Source: Bordetella genomosp. 10 | GTDB taxonomy: Bacteria > Pseudomonadota > Gammaproteobacteria > Burkholderiales > Burkholderiaceae_B | NCBI RefSeq assembly: GCF_002261225.1 | Contig: NZ_NEVM01000005.1 | Coordinates: forward strand, 1,674,001-1,738,000 | Direction: 5' to 3' | Length of the DNA: 64,000 bases | Shown here: positions 16,735-25,497 of the stretch, piece after piece | Layout of the letters: the number at the start of each line of letters is the position of its first letter | Numbering within the stretch: position 1 is the stretch's first letter | Program-made: the position numbers and the translations under genes | Notes under the pieces: generated by a model | Told to the model about the DNA's origin: nothing | The model's database searches: none | What the model saw: only the letters and a program-made list of their open reading frames with translations

Positions 16735-18816
16735 TCAATACCTCACACTGATCCGGGCCCAGACGGTGCGCCCCGGCTCGTTGACAGCGGTCGTGCCGGA
16801 ATACCCGAAACCCGCATCCCCCGCGAGATTCAAATGCTCGCTGTAGGCCTTGTTCAGCACATTGTCGACGCCCAGGGTCAGCTTGACCTTCTTGTTGAAG
16901 GCATAGCCGCCATTGAGCGACAAGACGCCGAATCCGGCGCTCGGGCCGAAGTCCTTGCCCACGACGTTGCCCTCGTTCAACGCATACCGCTTCTGCGGCG
17001 CGACCAGGCGCCAGAGCACGCCGGCCGACCAGGTGCCGTCGTCGTAGGCGGCCGACAGGCGCGCCTCCAGCGGCGGGATCTGCGGCAGTGGCCTGCCGTC
17101 GCTGCTGTTCCTGGCCCAGGCGTAGGCCAACGTGGCGCCCGTGGTCCATCCCGGCGCCAGCTTGTAGCTGGTCCCGAACTCGCCGCCGAAGGTATAGGCG
17201 TCCACGTTCACGGCCTGGGAGGTGTCGCCCATCATCCCGCCCGACGAGTACTTGAACAGGATGAAGTCCTTCACGTAGCCGGCGTAACCCGAGAACCAGG
17301 CATCCAGCTTCCCGGTCTTGTATTGCGCGCCGAAATCCAACTGAGTCGTCTTCTCGGGCTTGACGCCCCTGAATGCGTTGACGGATCCGTCAGGACCGCT
17401 ACCCGGCGAGAACAACTCCCAATAATCCGGGAAGCGCTCCACATGCCCCAGCCCGACATACCAGGTCGCGGGCAACGCGGCGAGATCCTGTTCGTAGCGG
17501 AGGAAACCGCTGGGCAGCGTATCCGTGCGGCGGTCCCCCTGCGTCGGATTGGGCATGGCCATCATCGATCCGTCGTCGGCACGGAAATCCTTCGCGCGCG
17601 CCCAATCGACGCGCGCGCCGCCGATGACGCGCTGACGCTCCGCCGCGTGCCAGGTGAGCTCGCCAAACAGGCCCGTGTCGTCCATGGTCGCATCCTTGAT
17701 CCAGGGATAGTTGCGATACGAGTCCGTATCGGTGCCGTCCCGGGAGCGATGGCGGCTGGACTGGAAATCCAGGCCCGAGACCAGGCTGACCTGCTCTCCC
17801 AGATTCCACGTCGTCGCGAAGCGGCCGCCCCATGTCGCGCGATCGACGTCCGCGGCCATGGCCATCGGCATGCTGCTCATGGGGTCGGGCGCACGCAGCG
17901 TGAAGTTGTCCATCACGTGGTCGACGTGGTTGTAGTAGATCTGGGCTTCGATCTTGTCCAGCGCGGTACCTATATTCTTCTTCTCGAATCGCAAGCCGAC
18001 GCTTTCCCGCTTGAATTGCGAGCCGTCCATGCTGCGCCCGGCGTAGCGCGCCTCGCCGTCGCCCGCGCCCGCGGTCAGCTCGAGCAGCGTATTCGCGTCG
18101 GGGGTAAAGCCGACGGCCACGTCGGTATTCCATTTGTCCCAGCGCGACGGCACTCGATCGCCATTGCCGTCCTTGTAGTCCTGGGAATGCGAGTGGTTGG
18201 CGGTCACGCGGACATAGAACTTCTCATTGCCCGCCGTGAGGTCGGCGGCCTGATCATTCCGGCCGAAGGATCCCGCGGTCAGGCTTCCGTCGAAACGAAC
18301 ACCGGGTTCGGTAAAACGAGGCGTATCGCGGTCGAACTTGATCGTGCCCGCGGACGAGCCTGGGCCCCAGATCACAGTTTCCGGCCCCTTGATGACGGTC
18401 AACCTGTCGAAGTTCTCCGGGGAGATGTACGAAGACGGCGCATCCATGCGGTACGGGCAGGCGCCAGGCATGGACGTGCCATTGGTCAATACATTTAGCC
18501 GCGAGCCGAACATGCCGCGGAGCACGGGATCGCCATTGGTCCCGCCGTTGCGGATGGCCGAAAACCCGGGAATGGTCTTCAAGTAATCGGTGCCATCGCT
18601 TGCCGGTAAGGGCTGGCGCGGCAGCTTCGGGTCCGTGACGAACGTAAGCGGCGAACTCGGCTCCACCGCGGTCACGACGACGGGATCCATCGTCCGCACA
18701 CTGTCGTCCGGGCTTTGGGCGGAGGGTGCCGATTGGGACTGGGCGAGGCAGGGATATACGCTGGCCAGCGCGAGATAGACGCAGGCCAACGGCAATGTCG
18801 TTTGGTTTTTTTTCAT
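16735..18816 (-). CDS. TonB-dependent copper receptor (OprC/NosA type)
   Basis: A 693-residue outer-membrane receptor. After the signal peptide and a PVVVTAVEPSSP TonB-box region comes a plug with DYLKTIPGFSAIRNGGTNGDPVLRGM and NGTSMPGACPYRMDAPSSYI. This NGTSMxxACPxRMD segment is characteristic of the copper receptor family. The barrel ends in ISVRY and carries Met-rich loops (DPMSSMPMAMAAD, SMMAMPNP). Import of copper through the outer membrane is inferred from the family. It is flanked by PCuAC and DUF2946 genes in the same direction. Confidence 0.9.
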   Translation of the reverse strand: MKKNQTTLPLACVYLALASVYPCLAQSQSAPSAQSPDDSVRTMDPVVVTAVEPSSPLTFVTDPKLPRQPLPASDGTDYLKTIPGFSAIRNGGTNGDPVLRGMFGSRLNVLTNGTSMPGACPYRMDAPSSYISPENFDRLTVIKGPETVIWGPGSSAGTIKFDRDTPRFTEPGVRFDGSLTAGSFGRNDQAADLTAGNEKFYVRVTANHSHSQDYKDGNGDRVPSRWDKWNTDVAVGFTPDANTLLELTAGAGDGEARYAGRSMDGSQFKRESVGLRFEKKNIGTALDKIEAQIYYNHVDHVMDNFTLRAPDPMSSMPMAMAADVDRATWGGRFATTWNLGEQVSLVSGLDFQSSRHRSRDGTDTDSYRNYPWIKDATMDDTGLFGELTWHAAERQRVIGGARVDWARAKDFRADDGSMMAMPNPTQGDRRTDTLPSGFLRYEQDLAALPATWYVGLGHVERFPDYWELFSPGSGPDGSVNAFRGVKPEKTTQLDFGAQYKTGKLDAWFSGYAGYVKDFILFKYSSGGMMGDTSQAVNVDAYTFGGEFGTSYKLAPGWTTGATLAYAWARNSSDGRPLPQIPPLEARLSAAYDDGTWSAGVLWRLVAPQKRYALNEGNVVGKDFGPSAGFGVLSLNGGYAFNKKVKLTLGVDNVLNKAYSEHLNLAGDAGFGYSGTTAVNEPGRTVWARISVRY

Positions 18817-18938
18817 GGGAGTTCAGGGCGCGCGTGCATACGCCGCAAAGCTTGCGGCAACGCACGGACGCGATCGCAATGCAGGACGCCCGTCCTGCCG
18901 GCGTGCCGGATGGACGGATTCGATAAGGAGCGGGAATA

Positions 18939-19373
18939 TCAGGCCGCGGGGGGCCCGCGCGGCCGTCCTGGCGATCGCGCAAGCAGATCGCTGGGCAGTG
19001 TCTCGGCGATAGGCTGCGCCCGGAATGGCGGGACAGGAAGAGGCGGCAGGGCCCAGGCGAGCAGATACAAGCCCGGCAATACCGGGGCGCCGAGCATCGC
19101 GCATCCTGGCGCGCAGCAATGCGGCAACATGCCGGCGTGGGGGTTGGCGGAGCTGGCCCTACTACTCGGCGACGACTCCGCATCCAGCGTCACCACACGG
19201 GGACCGCTGGCAGTGCAGACGATGATGGTCGAGCCGGAGCCGGACGATGCGATCGTCACGGATCCCAGCGCCGATGCGGCGGCCCAGGCATGAAAGGCGA
19301 GCAGGAACGCCGCGACGAACGCGAAGCGTGATCCATATCGGCTTTCGATAAGCGCCATCGTCCGTTCTTCCAT
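18939..19373 (-). CDS. DUF2946 exported protein with CC motif, copper-cluster member
   Basis: A 144-residue protein. A signal-like helix lies near residues 14-34 (FAFVAAFLLAFHAWAAASAL). Then come IIVCTASG, the motif PHCCAPGCAMLG (residues 84-95), a second hydrophobic segment and a Pro-rich tail. Short proteins of this kind (DUF2946) are often encoded beside copper receptors. ATG 19373 is used; ATG 19358 is an alternative. The cysteines and histidine could bind copper, which is inference. Confidence 0.7.
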   Translation of the reverse strand: MEERTMALIESRYGSRFAFVAAFLLAFHAWAAASALGSVTIASSGSGSTIIVCTASGPRVVTLDAESSPSSRASSANPHAGMLPHCCAPGCAMLGAPVLPGLYLLAWALPPLPVPPFRAQPIAETLPSDLLARSPGRPRGPPAA

Positions 19374-19469
19374 GAAGAATGCGCGGATAGTAGCATGGCC
19401 ATTTCATGATGTATTGGCCCTTCCTGCCGCTCGTCCGGCGCAACACTCGGGAAATCGAGGTCTGACAGA

Positions 19470-19589
19470 TCAGAGCCTGACGGCCCCCAGCATCAGCAGC
19501 TTGAACGCCAGCGCCAGGATGCCGGCGGCGGCCACGCCGCCCATCCAGAGCACGATCATCCATGCAAGGCCACGGACACGCGACGGCAT
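19470..19589 (-). CDS. DUF2474 small subunit-like protein of cytochrome bd oxidase, 39 aa
   Basis: A 39-codon gene starting MPSRVRGLAWMIVLWMGG, with one membrane helix and the end LLMLGAVRL. Its ATG overlaps the cioB stop (TGATG). The size, single helix and place behind the second oxidase subunit match DUF2474, the CydX-like companion of the CIO-type bd oxidases. It probably stabilises the oxidase in the inner membrane. Confidence 0.8.
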   Translation of the reverse strand: MPSRVRGLAWMIVLWMGGVAAAGILALAFKLLMLGAVRL

Positions 19590-20602
19590 CAGTGATAGCC
19601 TCCGCCGGCGGCGACCTTGCCGCGGAAGACCCAATAGGACAACGCGGTATAGGCCAGGATGACGGGCAGGACGATGGCAACGCCCACCAGCGCGAAGGCC
19701 TGGCTGGAGCGCGGCGACGATGCCTGCCATATGTCCATGGCGCCCGGCAGGATATAGGGAAAGATGCTCAGCATCAGGCCGCTGAAGCCGAGGAAGACGA
19801 TGGCCACCGCATACGCGAAGGGCTGGCGATCGCGCCGCTGCCGAACCGCGCGGAAGATGCCCCAGACCGCCAGCGCCAGCAATACCGGGACGGGAAGGAA
19901 GTACGGCAGGTTCGCGCCGTCGAACCAGCGCGCGGCCACGTGCGGTTGCGTGGCCATCGTCCACAGGCTGACGATGCCGATGGCAAGGAGCAACAGCAGC
20001 GCCAGCGGACGCATGACGGCGTAGAGCTTGCGCTGCAACTCGCCTTCGGTCTTGCCCAGCAGCCAGCCGCATCCCAGGCAGGCATAGGTTATGCACAGGC
20101 CGAGGCCGCAGAACAGGCTGAAGGGCGAAAGCCATTCCATGCCGTTGCCCGCGTACCGGCCTCCGTTCATCGGAATGCCTTGCAGCAAGGTTCCCAGCAC
20201 CATCCCCTGGCAGAAAGTGGCCACCGCGGAGCCGCCCATGAAAGCGATGTCCCACGCATGGCGCGTGCGATGCGCCTTGGCGCGCAGCTCGAAGGCGGCG
20301 CCGCGGAAAATCAGTCCGCACAGCATCACGATGAGCGGCACGTAGGTCGCGGAAAGCAGTCCGCCATAGACGGCCGGAAAGGCGGCGTACAGCCCTGCCC
20401 CGCCCAGCACCATCCAGGTCTCGTTGCCGTCCCACACGGGCGCGACGCTGTTCATCATGAGCTGCCTGTCCTGCTCGGCGGGCAGCAGCGGATACAGCAG
20501 GCCGATGCCGAGGTCGAAGCCATCGAGGACGACGTAGATGAATACGCCGAGCGCGATGATGACGGCCCAGGTCGTGGACAAATCGATATTCATGGCTTCC
20601 AT
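19589..20602 (-). CDS. cioB: Cytochrome bd-type quinol oxidase subunit II (CioB/CydB)
   Basis: A 337-residue membrane protein of the CydB family with about eight helices. Markers are YVVLDGFDLGIGLLYPLL and the VWDGNETWMVLGGAGLYAAFP segment. It pairs with subunit I to form the terminal oxidase. ATG 20602 is taken; the downstream ATG at 20593 (MNIDLS) is also plausible. The gap to cioA is 15 bp. Confidence 0.92.
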   Translation of the reverse strand: MEAMNIDLSTTWAVIIALGVFIYVVLDGFDLGIGLLYPLLPAEQDRQLMMNSVAPVWDGNETWMVLGGAGLYAAFPAVYGGLLSATYVPLIVMLCGLIFRGAAFELRAKAHRTRHAWDIAFMGGSAVATFCQGMVLGTLLQGIPMNGGRYAGNGMEWLSPFSLFCGLGLCITYACLGCGWLLGKTEGELQRKLYAVMRPLALLLLLAIGIVSLWTMATQPHVAARWFDGANLPYFLPVPVLLALAVWGIFRAVRQRRDRQPFAYAVAIVFLGFSGLMLSIFPYILPGAMDIWQASSPRSSQAFALVGVAIVLPVILAYTALSYWVFRGKVAAGGGYH

Positions 20603-20617
20603 TTCCAGATAACGCGA

Positions 20618-22027
20618 TCAACCTTCGGCGACGGGCCGAATGGCGGCGGCCAGCGTATCGTGCGCCAGGGCGGGGGGATACGCGGATCCCTGCCCGGTCT
20701 GGGGCGCAACCGGCTGCGGGCCCTTGGCGAGCAGCTTCAACAGGTAGTAGATGCCGCCGCCGAACACGACGAAATACACGACGACGAACAGGAGCAGGGA
20801 GGCGCCGAGCTGCTGGACGCCGACGGGACCGATGCCCTGGGCGGTGCGCATCAGCCCGTACACCACCCACGGTTGGCGGCCGACCTCGGTGGTCACCCAC
20901 CCCGCCAGCAAGGCGATGAGCCCGGACGGTCCCATGGCCACGGCGAAGCGCAGGAACCAGCGCGACTCATACAGGCGCTGCCGGCGGCGCAGCAGCGCGC
21001 CGCCCACGCCGAGCAGCAGCATCAGCGTGCCCAGGCCGGCCATGATGCGGAAACTCCAGAAGACGATGGTGGAATCGGGCCTGTCCTCCGGCGCGAACGA
21101 CTTGAGCCCCGCGATCTTGCCGTCCCAGCTATGGGTCAGGATCAGGCTGCCCAGGTGGGGGACTTCCAGCGCATATTTGGTGCGTTCCTGCGCCATGTCC
21201 GGAATGCCGAAGACGTTCAAGGGCGTGCCGTTCTCATGGGTTTCCCACAGTCCCTCGATGGCCGCGATCTTGGCGGGCTGGTGTTGGAGCGTATTCAGGC
21301 CATGGGCGTCGCCGACGACGATCTGCAGCGGCGCCAGCACCAGGATCAGCCAGAGCGACATCGAGAATGCCCGGCGCACCGCCTCGCGACTACCCTTGCG
21401 CAGCAGATGCCAGGCCGAGCCGGCGCAGACGATCAGCGCCGCGACCAGGAAAGCGGCGAGCCCCATGTGCGCCAGCCGGTAAGGGAAGGAAGGGTTGAAG
21501 ACGATCTGCCACCAATCTTCCGGCACGATGCGTCCCGCCTCGATGCGCACGCCTTGCGGGGTCTGCATCCAGCTATTGGACGACAGTATCCAGAACATCG
21601 AAATGAGGGTGCCGACCGCGACCATCAGCGTGGCGCCAAAGTGCGCCTTGGGGCCCACACGTTGCCAGCCGAAGAGCATGATGCCCAGGAACCCGGCCTC
21701 CAGGAAAAACGCCGTGAGGACTTCATAGGTCAACAGCGGTCCCGTCACCGCGCCGGCGAAATCGGCGAAGCCGGACCAGTTCGTGCCGAACTGATAGCTC
21801 ATCACCACGCCGGACACCACGCCCAGGCCGAACGACAAGGCGAAGACCTTGGACCAGAAGAAGTACATCTCCTTGTAGACCTCGCGCCGGGTCTTCAGCC
21901 ATGCGGCTTCCAGCACGGCGAGGAAGCTCGCGAGGCCGATGCTGATGGCGGGGAAAACGATATGGAACGAGACGGTGAACGCGAACTGGAAACGCGCCAG
22001 GTCGAGGGCGGAAGGCGAGAACATCAT
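20618..22027 (-). CDS. cioA: Cytochrome bd-type quinol oxidase subunit I, cyanide-insensitive subtype
   Basis: A 469-residue CydA-family protein. It has RFQFAFTVSFHIVFPAISIG (heme b595/d His region), the GVVMSYQFGTNW segment, FFLEAGFLGIM and the GRQPWVVYG motif. The Q-loop is short, as in CioA of Pseudomonas rather than E. coli CydA. It oxidises ubiquinol and reduces O2 to water in the inner membrane. Two adjacent ATGs (22027, 22024) can start it. An odd 13-bp palindrome lies about 106 bp upstream. Confidence 0.92.
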   Translation of the reverse strand: MMFSPSALDLARFQFAFTVSFHIVFPAISIGLASFLAVLEAAWLKTRREVYKEMYFFWSKVFALSFGLGVVSGVVMSYQFGTNWSGFADFAGAVTGPLLTYEVLTAFFLEAGFLGIMLFGWQRVGPKAHFGATLMVAVGTLISMFWILSSNSWMQTPQGVRIEAGRIVPEDWWQIVFNPSFPYRLAHMGLAAFLVAALIVCAGSAWHLLRKGSREAVRRAFSMSLWLILVLAPLQIVVGDAHGLNTLQHQPAKIAAIEGLWETHENGTPLNVFGIPDMAQERTKYALEVPHLGSLILTHSWDGKIAGLKSFAPEDRPDSTIVFWSFRIMAGLGTLMLLLGVGGALLRRRQRLYESRWFLRFAVAMGPSGLIALLAGWVTTEVGRQPWVVYGLMRTAQGIGPVGVQQLGASLLLFVVVYFVVFGGGIYYLLKLLAKGPQPVAPQTGQGSAYPPALAHDTLAAAIRPVAEG

Positions 22028-22130
22028 GACATCCGAAAGGAATGAAGGCACTCGCGCGGCCTGACTACAACGATCGAAAACCGCTTCGAGGCATGTCGAA
22101 ATTCTATGCTGCCTTGCACAAGACCAGCCA

Positions 22131-22148
22131 TTGGACAAATTGTCCCAA
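22131..22148. promoter_or_regulatory. Inverted repeat upstream of cioAB
   Basis: GGACAA-A-TTGTCC (22133-22145) is a perfect dyad with one central base inside TTGGACAAATTGTCCCAA. It lies in the 236-bp gap 5' of cioA and could be the operator of the oxidase operon. It does not match an FNR box, and the regulator is unknown. Confidence 0.4.
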
Positions 22149-22263
22149 ACACATTTCAGCGTGGTCGACATTGACGATGCGCAAGCTTCGTCGCGCCGAT
22201 CGGGTGTCGAAGCGGCGTGCATGACGCCCTGCGATGATCGGCGATATCGCGGCGCCCGTCACT

Positions 22264-23508
22264 TCATGCCGTGGCCGGGCTCGCGTCCTGGCCGAGGACG
22301 TCGATAGACCGCAGCCGCGATGGCGCGGAGAAGGCGATGATTCCCAACTGGATCGCAAAGCCGATGGCCACGCCGATCAGGCAGCTCGCGACGCCAAACC
22401 TGGCGCTCAGCCAGGCTCCCAGTACCGCGCCCAACGGCCGCGCGCCGAAGGTGGCGGTCATGATGACGGACGACACCCGGGCAACGAGCCCGCCGGGCGT
22501 GACGATCTGCCGCAGCGAGGTGGTGGAGATGGTCCAGACGATGGGCCCGAAGCCGAAGAGGAAGAAGGACGCGAAGACGATGGCGCGTTGCGGCGAGAAT
22601 AGCGTGCCGGCCATCATAAGCGCCGCCATGGCCGCGCACGCCGGCCCCAGCAGGATCTGCCGGCCGAAGCCCAGGCGACGGGAGACAACGGGATACAGGA
22701 ATGCGCCCGCGACCATGCCGAATCCGTACGTGCCGAGCGCCGCCCCGACTTCGGCCGCGCTGAACTGCAAGCGGTTGATCGCGTAGTACGCGAAGATGGC
22801 CAGCAGCAGGTACCAGGAGGTGTTGAACACGAAGGCCGTGGCGACGATGGGGCGCAGGTAGCGGTTGCGCGCGATGAAGCGAATGCCCTCGGACAACTCT
22901 TGCAGAAGATGCCGGTTGGAAGGCGGCTGTCGCGTTTCGTCCGGCAGCTTCGCCAGGCACCAGACACTGGCGATGGAAAGCACGAACGCGGCCAGGAAGG
23001 CGAATATCCCCGAGGCCCAGCCGGCCAGGATGCCGCCGACCGACGGGCCGGCGGTGAACGCAATGCTCCGGGCGATTTCCAGCCTGCGGTTGGCTGTCAG
23101 CAGCTTGTCCGTCTCGACCATCGTAGCGACCAGCGCGGGCGCCGCGACGCTGTAGACGACGGTTCCCGTGGCGATCGCGAAGCCCAGGCCGGCCAGGCCA
23201 TACAGCCCCAGGACATGGGCGTGGAACGAAGCGAATAGCAGGAAGAGCGCCGCCGCGCGGATCAGTTCGGTCGCGATCATGAGCTGCTTGCACCGGCACC
23301 GGTCGGCCAGCAGCCCCGCCGGAATCGACAGCAGCAGGAAAGGAAGCGTATTGATGGCCTGCAGCGCGGCCGACTGCTCCGCGGAAACGCCCATGGCGAC
23401 GACGGCGAGAATGGGGATGGCCGCGATCGCCATCTGCTCGCTGAACTGGGCCGCCAGGTTGGAGTTGGAGAGATGGCGGATGGTGATGTCCGGATTATTG
23501 CCAGGCAC
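22264..23508 (-). CDS. MFS exporter (MFS_3/EntS-like)
   Basis: A 414-residue major facilitator with twelve predicted helices. The cytoplasmic loop 2-3 motif reads LLADRCRCKQLM. The pattern resembles EntS-type exporters of siderophores and small drugs. The start is a GTG at 23508 with GGGAAG upstream. It is in the same direction as, and 96 bp beyond, a LysR regulator gene. The substrate is unknown. Confidence 0.75.
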   Translation of the reverse strand: MPGNNPDITIRHLSNSNLAAQFSEQMAIAAIPILAVVAMGVSAEQSAALQAINTLPFLLLSIPAGLLADRCRCKQLMIATELIRAAALFLLFASFHAHVLGLYGLAGLGFAIATGTVVYSVAAPALVATMVETDKLLTANRRLEIARSIAFTAGPSVGGILAGWASGIFAFLAAFVLSIASVWCLAKLPDETRQPPSNRHLLQELSEGIRFIARNRYLRPIVATAFVFNTSWYLLLAIFAYYAINRLQFSAAEVGAALGTYGFGMVAGAFLYPVVSRRLGFGRQILLGPACAAMAALMMAGTLFSPQRAIVFASFFLFGFGPIVWTISTTSLRQIVTPGGLVARVSSVIMTATFGARPLGAVLGAWLSARFGVASCLIGVAIGFAIQLGIIAFSAPSRLRSIDVLGQDASPATA

Positions 23509-23604
23509 TTTTGCTTCCCGATTCGATCTGAACTGCTGGCGCGAGTCTAGGCCTGGCTCGGCCGCTGATATATCCGGATCTTGCTCTCCAATCTTCGCGG
23601 CCCC

Positions 23605-24510
23605 TCAGCCGCCGCGCGTTCGCCGATAGCGCAGCGCTTCCACGATCAGCGACAGCGCCGGCGAGGATAGGCGGCGGCTGGCGTAGAAGATGTGCAGGCC
23701 GGGAAAGGTGGGACACCAGTCCTTGAGGACGGAACGCAGGCGTCCGGCTTCGATGTGAGGTTGCGCCAGCTCCTCCGGCATGTACGCCAGGCCGAAACCG
23801 GCCAGGGCCGCGTCGAGCACGGGGTAGATGCAGTTGAAGGTCCATGGCCCGTCGACCCGCACCTGCAGGTTGCGCTTGCCCTTCCTCAGCTCCCACGCAT
23901 ACACCCCGCCCCGGATCGAGAAACGCATGTTGATGCAGTCATGCCGGGTCAGGTCCGCCGGCGTCTTCGGCACAGGACGCTTTTCCAGGTAGGACGGCGC
24001 GCCGACGATGGCCATGCGTATGTCCGGGGATATCCGGATGGCGGTCATGTCCCGGGCGATCTGGTCGCCGAAGCGCACGCCCGCGTCATAGCGCTCGGCC
24101 ACGATGTCGGCCAGGCCGGGATCGATCGCGATCTCGATCTTCACGTCCGGGTATTCGGGCTGGAGCTTCGACAGCTTGGGCCACAGCACCGTCCTGGCGG
24201 CGAAGTCCGAGGTCGTGATGCGGACCGTGCCGGCGGGCTTGTCGCGCAGTTCGCCGAACGCGGCCAATTCTTCCTGGATCGCGTCGAAGCGGGAGGCGAC
24301 GCTCTGGATCAGCCGCTCGCCGGCCTCCGTCGGCGCGACGCTGCGCGTCGTGCGCGTCAGCAGGCGCAACCCCAGCCGCGATTCCAGGCCGCGTATGGCA
24401 TGGCTCAGGGCCGATTGCGAAACGCCGAGCTGGGCCGCGGCGCGGGTGAAGCTGCGCTCGCGCGCCACGGCGAGAAACGCGTGGATGTCCCGGAGGTTTT
24501 CGCCTGACAT
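23605..24510 (-). CDS. LysR-family regulator, first of two tandem paralogs
   Basis: A 301-residue LysR regulator. The HTH is at residues 5-60 (SFTRAAAQLGVSQSALSHAIRGLE). The type 2 periplasmic-binding effector domain (about 90-290) has the sub-family marks DAGVRFGDQIARDMTAIRI and GFGLAYMPEEL of the group that regulates dehydrogenase or efflux genes. ATG 24510 begins the HTH region. It lies 16 bp downstream of a close relative, indicating a tandem duplication followed by divergence. The target genes are not obvious; the MFS and SDR genes on either side are candidates. Confidence 0.88.
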   Translation of the reverse strand: MSGENLRDIHAFLAVARERSFTRAAAQLGVSQSALSHAIRGLESRLGLRLLTRTTRSVAPTEAGERLIQSVASRFDAIQEELAAFGELRDKPAGTVRITTSDFAARTVLWPKLSKLQPEYPDVKIEIAIDPGLADIVAERYDAGVRFGDQIARDMTAIRISPDIRMAIVGAPSYLEKRPVPKTPADLTRHDCINMRFSIRGGVYAWELRKGKRNLQVRVDGPWTFNCIYPVLDAALAGFGLAYMPEELAQPHIEAGRLRSVLKDWCPTFPGLHIFYASRRLSSPALSLIVEALRYRRTRGG

Positions 24511-24526
24511 GGGTGTGCTCGGATCC

Positions 24527-25420
24527 CTAGGAGGTGTGGCGCAGCGCATCGACCAGCAAGGTCATGGCCCGGGAGGGTTGCCGGCGATTCGGGTAGTAGA
24601 GGTGGAAGCCGGACCACGTCGGGCACCAGTCTTCCAGGACCGATACCAGATGCCCCTTCGCGATGAGAGGACGAACCAGGTCTTCCGGCAGGTAGGCCAG
24701 TCCGAAGCCCGCCTTGGCCGCCTCGAAAATGTCGTATGCGTTGTTGAAGGCGAGCGGACCGTCCACGCGCGCGTTCAACGATCTCTTGCCCCTGGCGAAC
24801 TCCCACTCGTAAAGGCTGCCATGGGTCGTCGTGCGCAGGTTGATGCAGGCATGCGCCATCAGGTCGCGCGGCGTCCTGGGGACGTCTCGTCCCGCGAAAT
24901 AGGACCTGGCGCCCACCACCATGATGCGGATGTCGGGACCGATCCGCACCGAGATCATGTCCTGCGCCAGCTCCTGGCCGAAACGCACGCCCGCGTCGTA
25001 GCCGAGCGCCACGATGTCCACGCTCGCATATTCGTTGATCAGTTCGATCTTGATGTCCGGGTACCTGGGCAGGAACTTCGCCAGCTTCGGCCAGAGCGTG
25101 CTCCGGATGGCGTAGTCGATGGCCGTGATCCGTATGGTGCCCATCGGCTCGTCGCGCAACTCGCCCAGCGCCTGGACGCCCTCCTCGATGCCATCGAACT
25201 CGGGCGCGAGGCGATCCAGCAGGCGCTGCCCCGCTTCGGTAGGCGACACGCCGCGCGTGCTGCGCATGAGCAGGCGCACGCCGAGCCTTTCCTCCAGCTC
25301 GCGGATGGTGTAGCTCAGCGCCGGCTGGGATACGCGCAACCGCGCCGCCGCCCGCGTGAAGCTGCGGGCTCGCGCAACGGCGATGAAGGCGTAGAGGTCG
25401 CTGAAGTTGTCTCGCGGCAT
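24527..25420 (-). CDS. LysR-family regulator, second tandem paralog
   Basis: A 297-residue LysR protein with HTH SFTRAAARLRVSQPALSYTIRELE and the same effector-domain landmarks as its neighbour (YDAGVRFGQELAQDMISVRIGPDIR, AGFGLAYLPEDL). Side by side the two proteins share the frame of motifs along the whole length. ATG 25420 is chosen because the frame further upstream is not LysR-like. The SDR gene lies 77 bp upstream in the same direction. Confidence 0.88.
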   Translation of the reverse strand: MPRDNFSDLYAFIAVARARSFTRAAARLRVSQPALSYTIRELEERLGVRLLMRSTRGVSPTEAGQRLLDRLAPEFDGIEEGVQALGELRDEPMGTIRITAIDYAIRSTLWPKLAKFLPRYPDIKIELINEYASVDIVALGYDAGVRFGQELAQDMISVRIGPDIRIMVVGARSYFAGRDVPRTPRDLMAHACINLRTTTHGSLYEWEFARGKRSLNARVDGPLAFNNAYDIFEAAKAGFGLAYLPEDLVRPLIAKGHLVSVLEDWCPTWSGFHLYYPNRRQPSRAMTLLVDALRHTS

Positions 25421-25497
25421 CGATGAGCGGTTTTTATGTGGCTGCGCGAATTTTAGCGACCCTGGGACGGGCAACTGTCCGCCCACCGTTCCGGAAA

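Noticed and set aside
16627..18498. Long plus-strand frame opposite the copper receptor
   Set aside because: The product has no family features, while the opposite strand encodes a complete TonB receptor.
19562..22045. 827-codon plus-strand frame opposite cioAB
   Set aside because: The product is rich in Gln/Arg/Gly/His without any recognisable domain. It is the typical antisense shadow of a high-GC gene.
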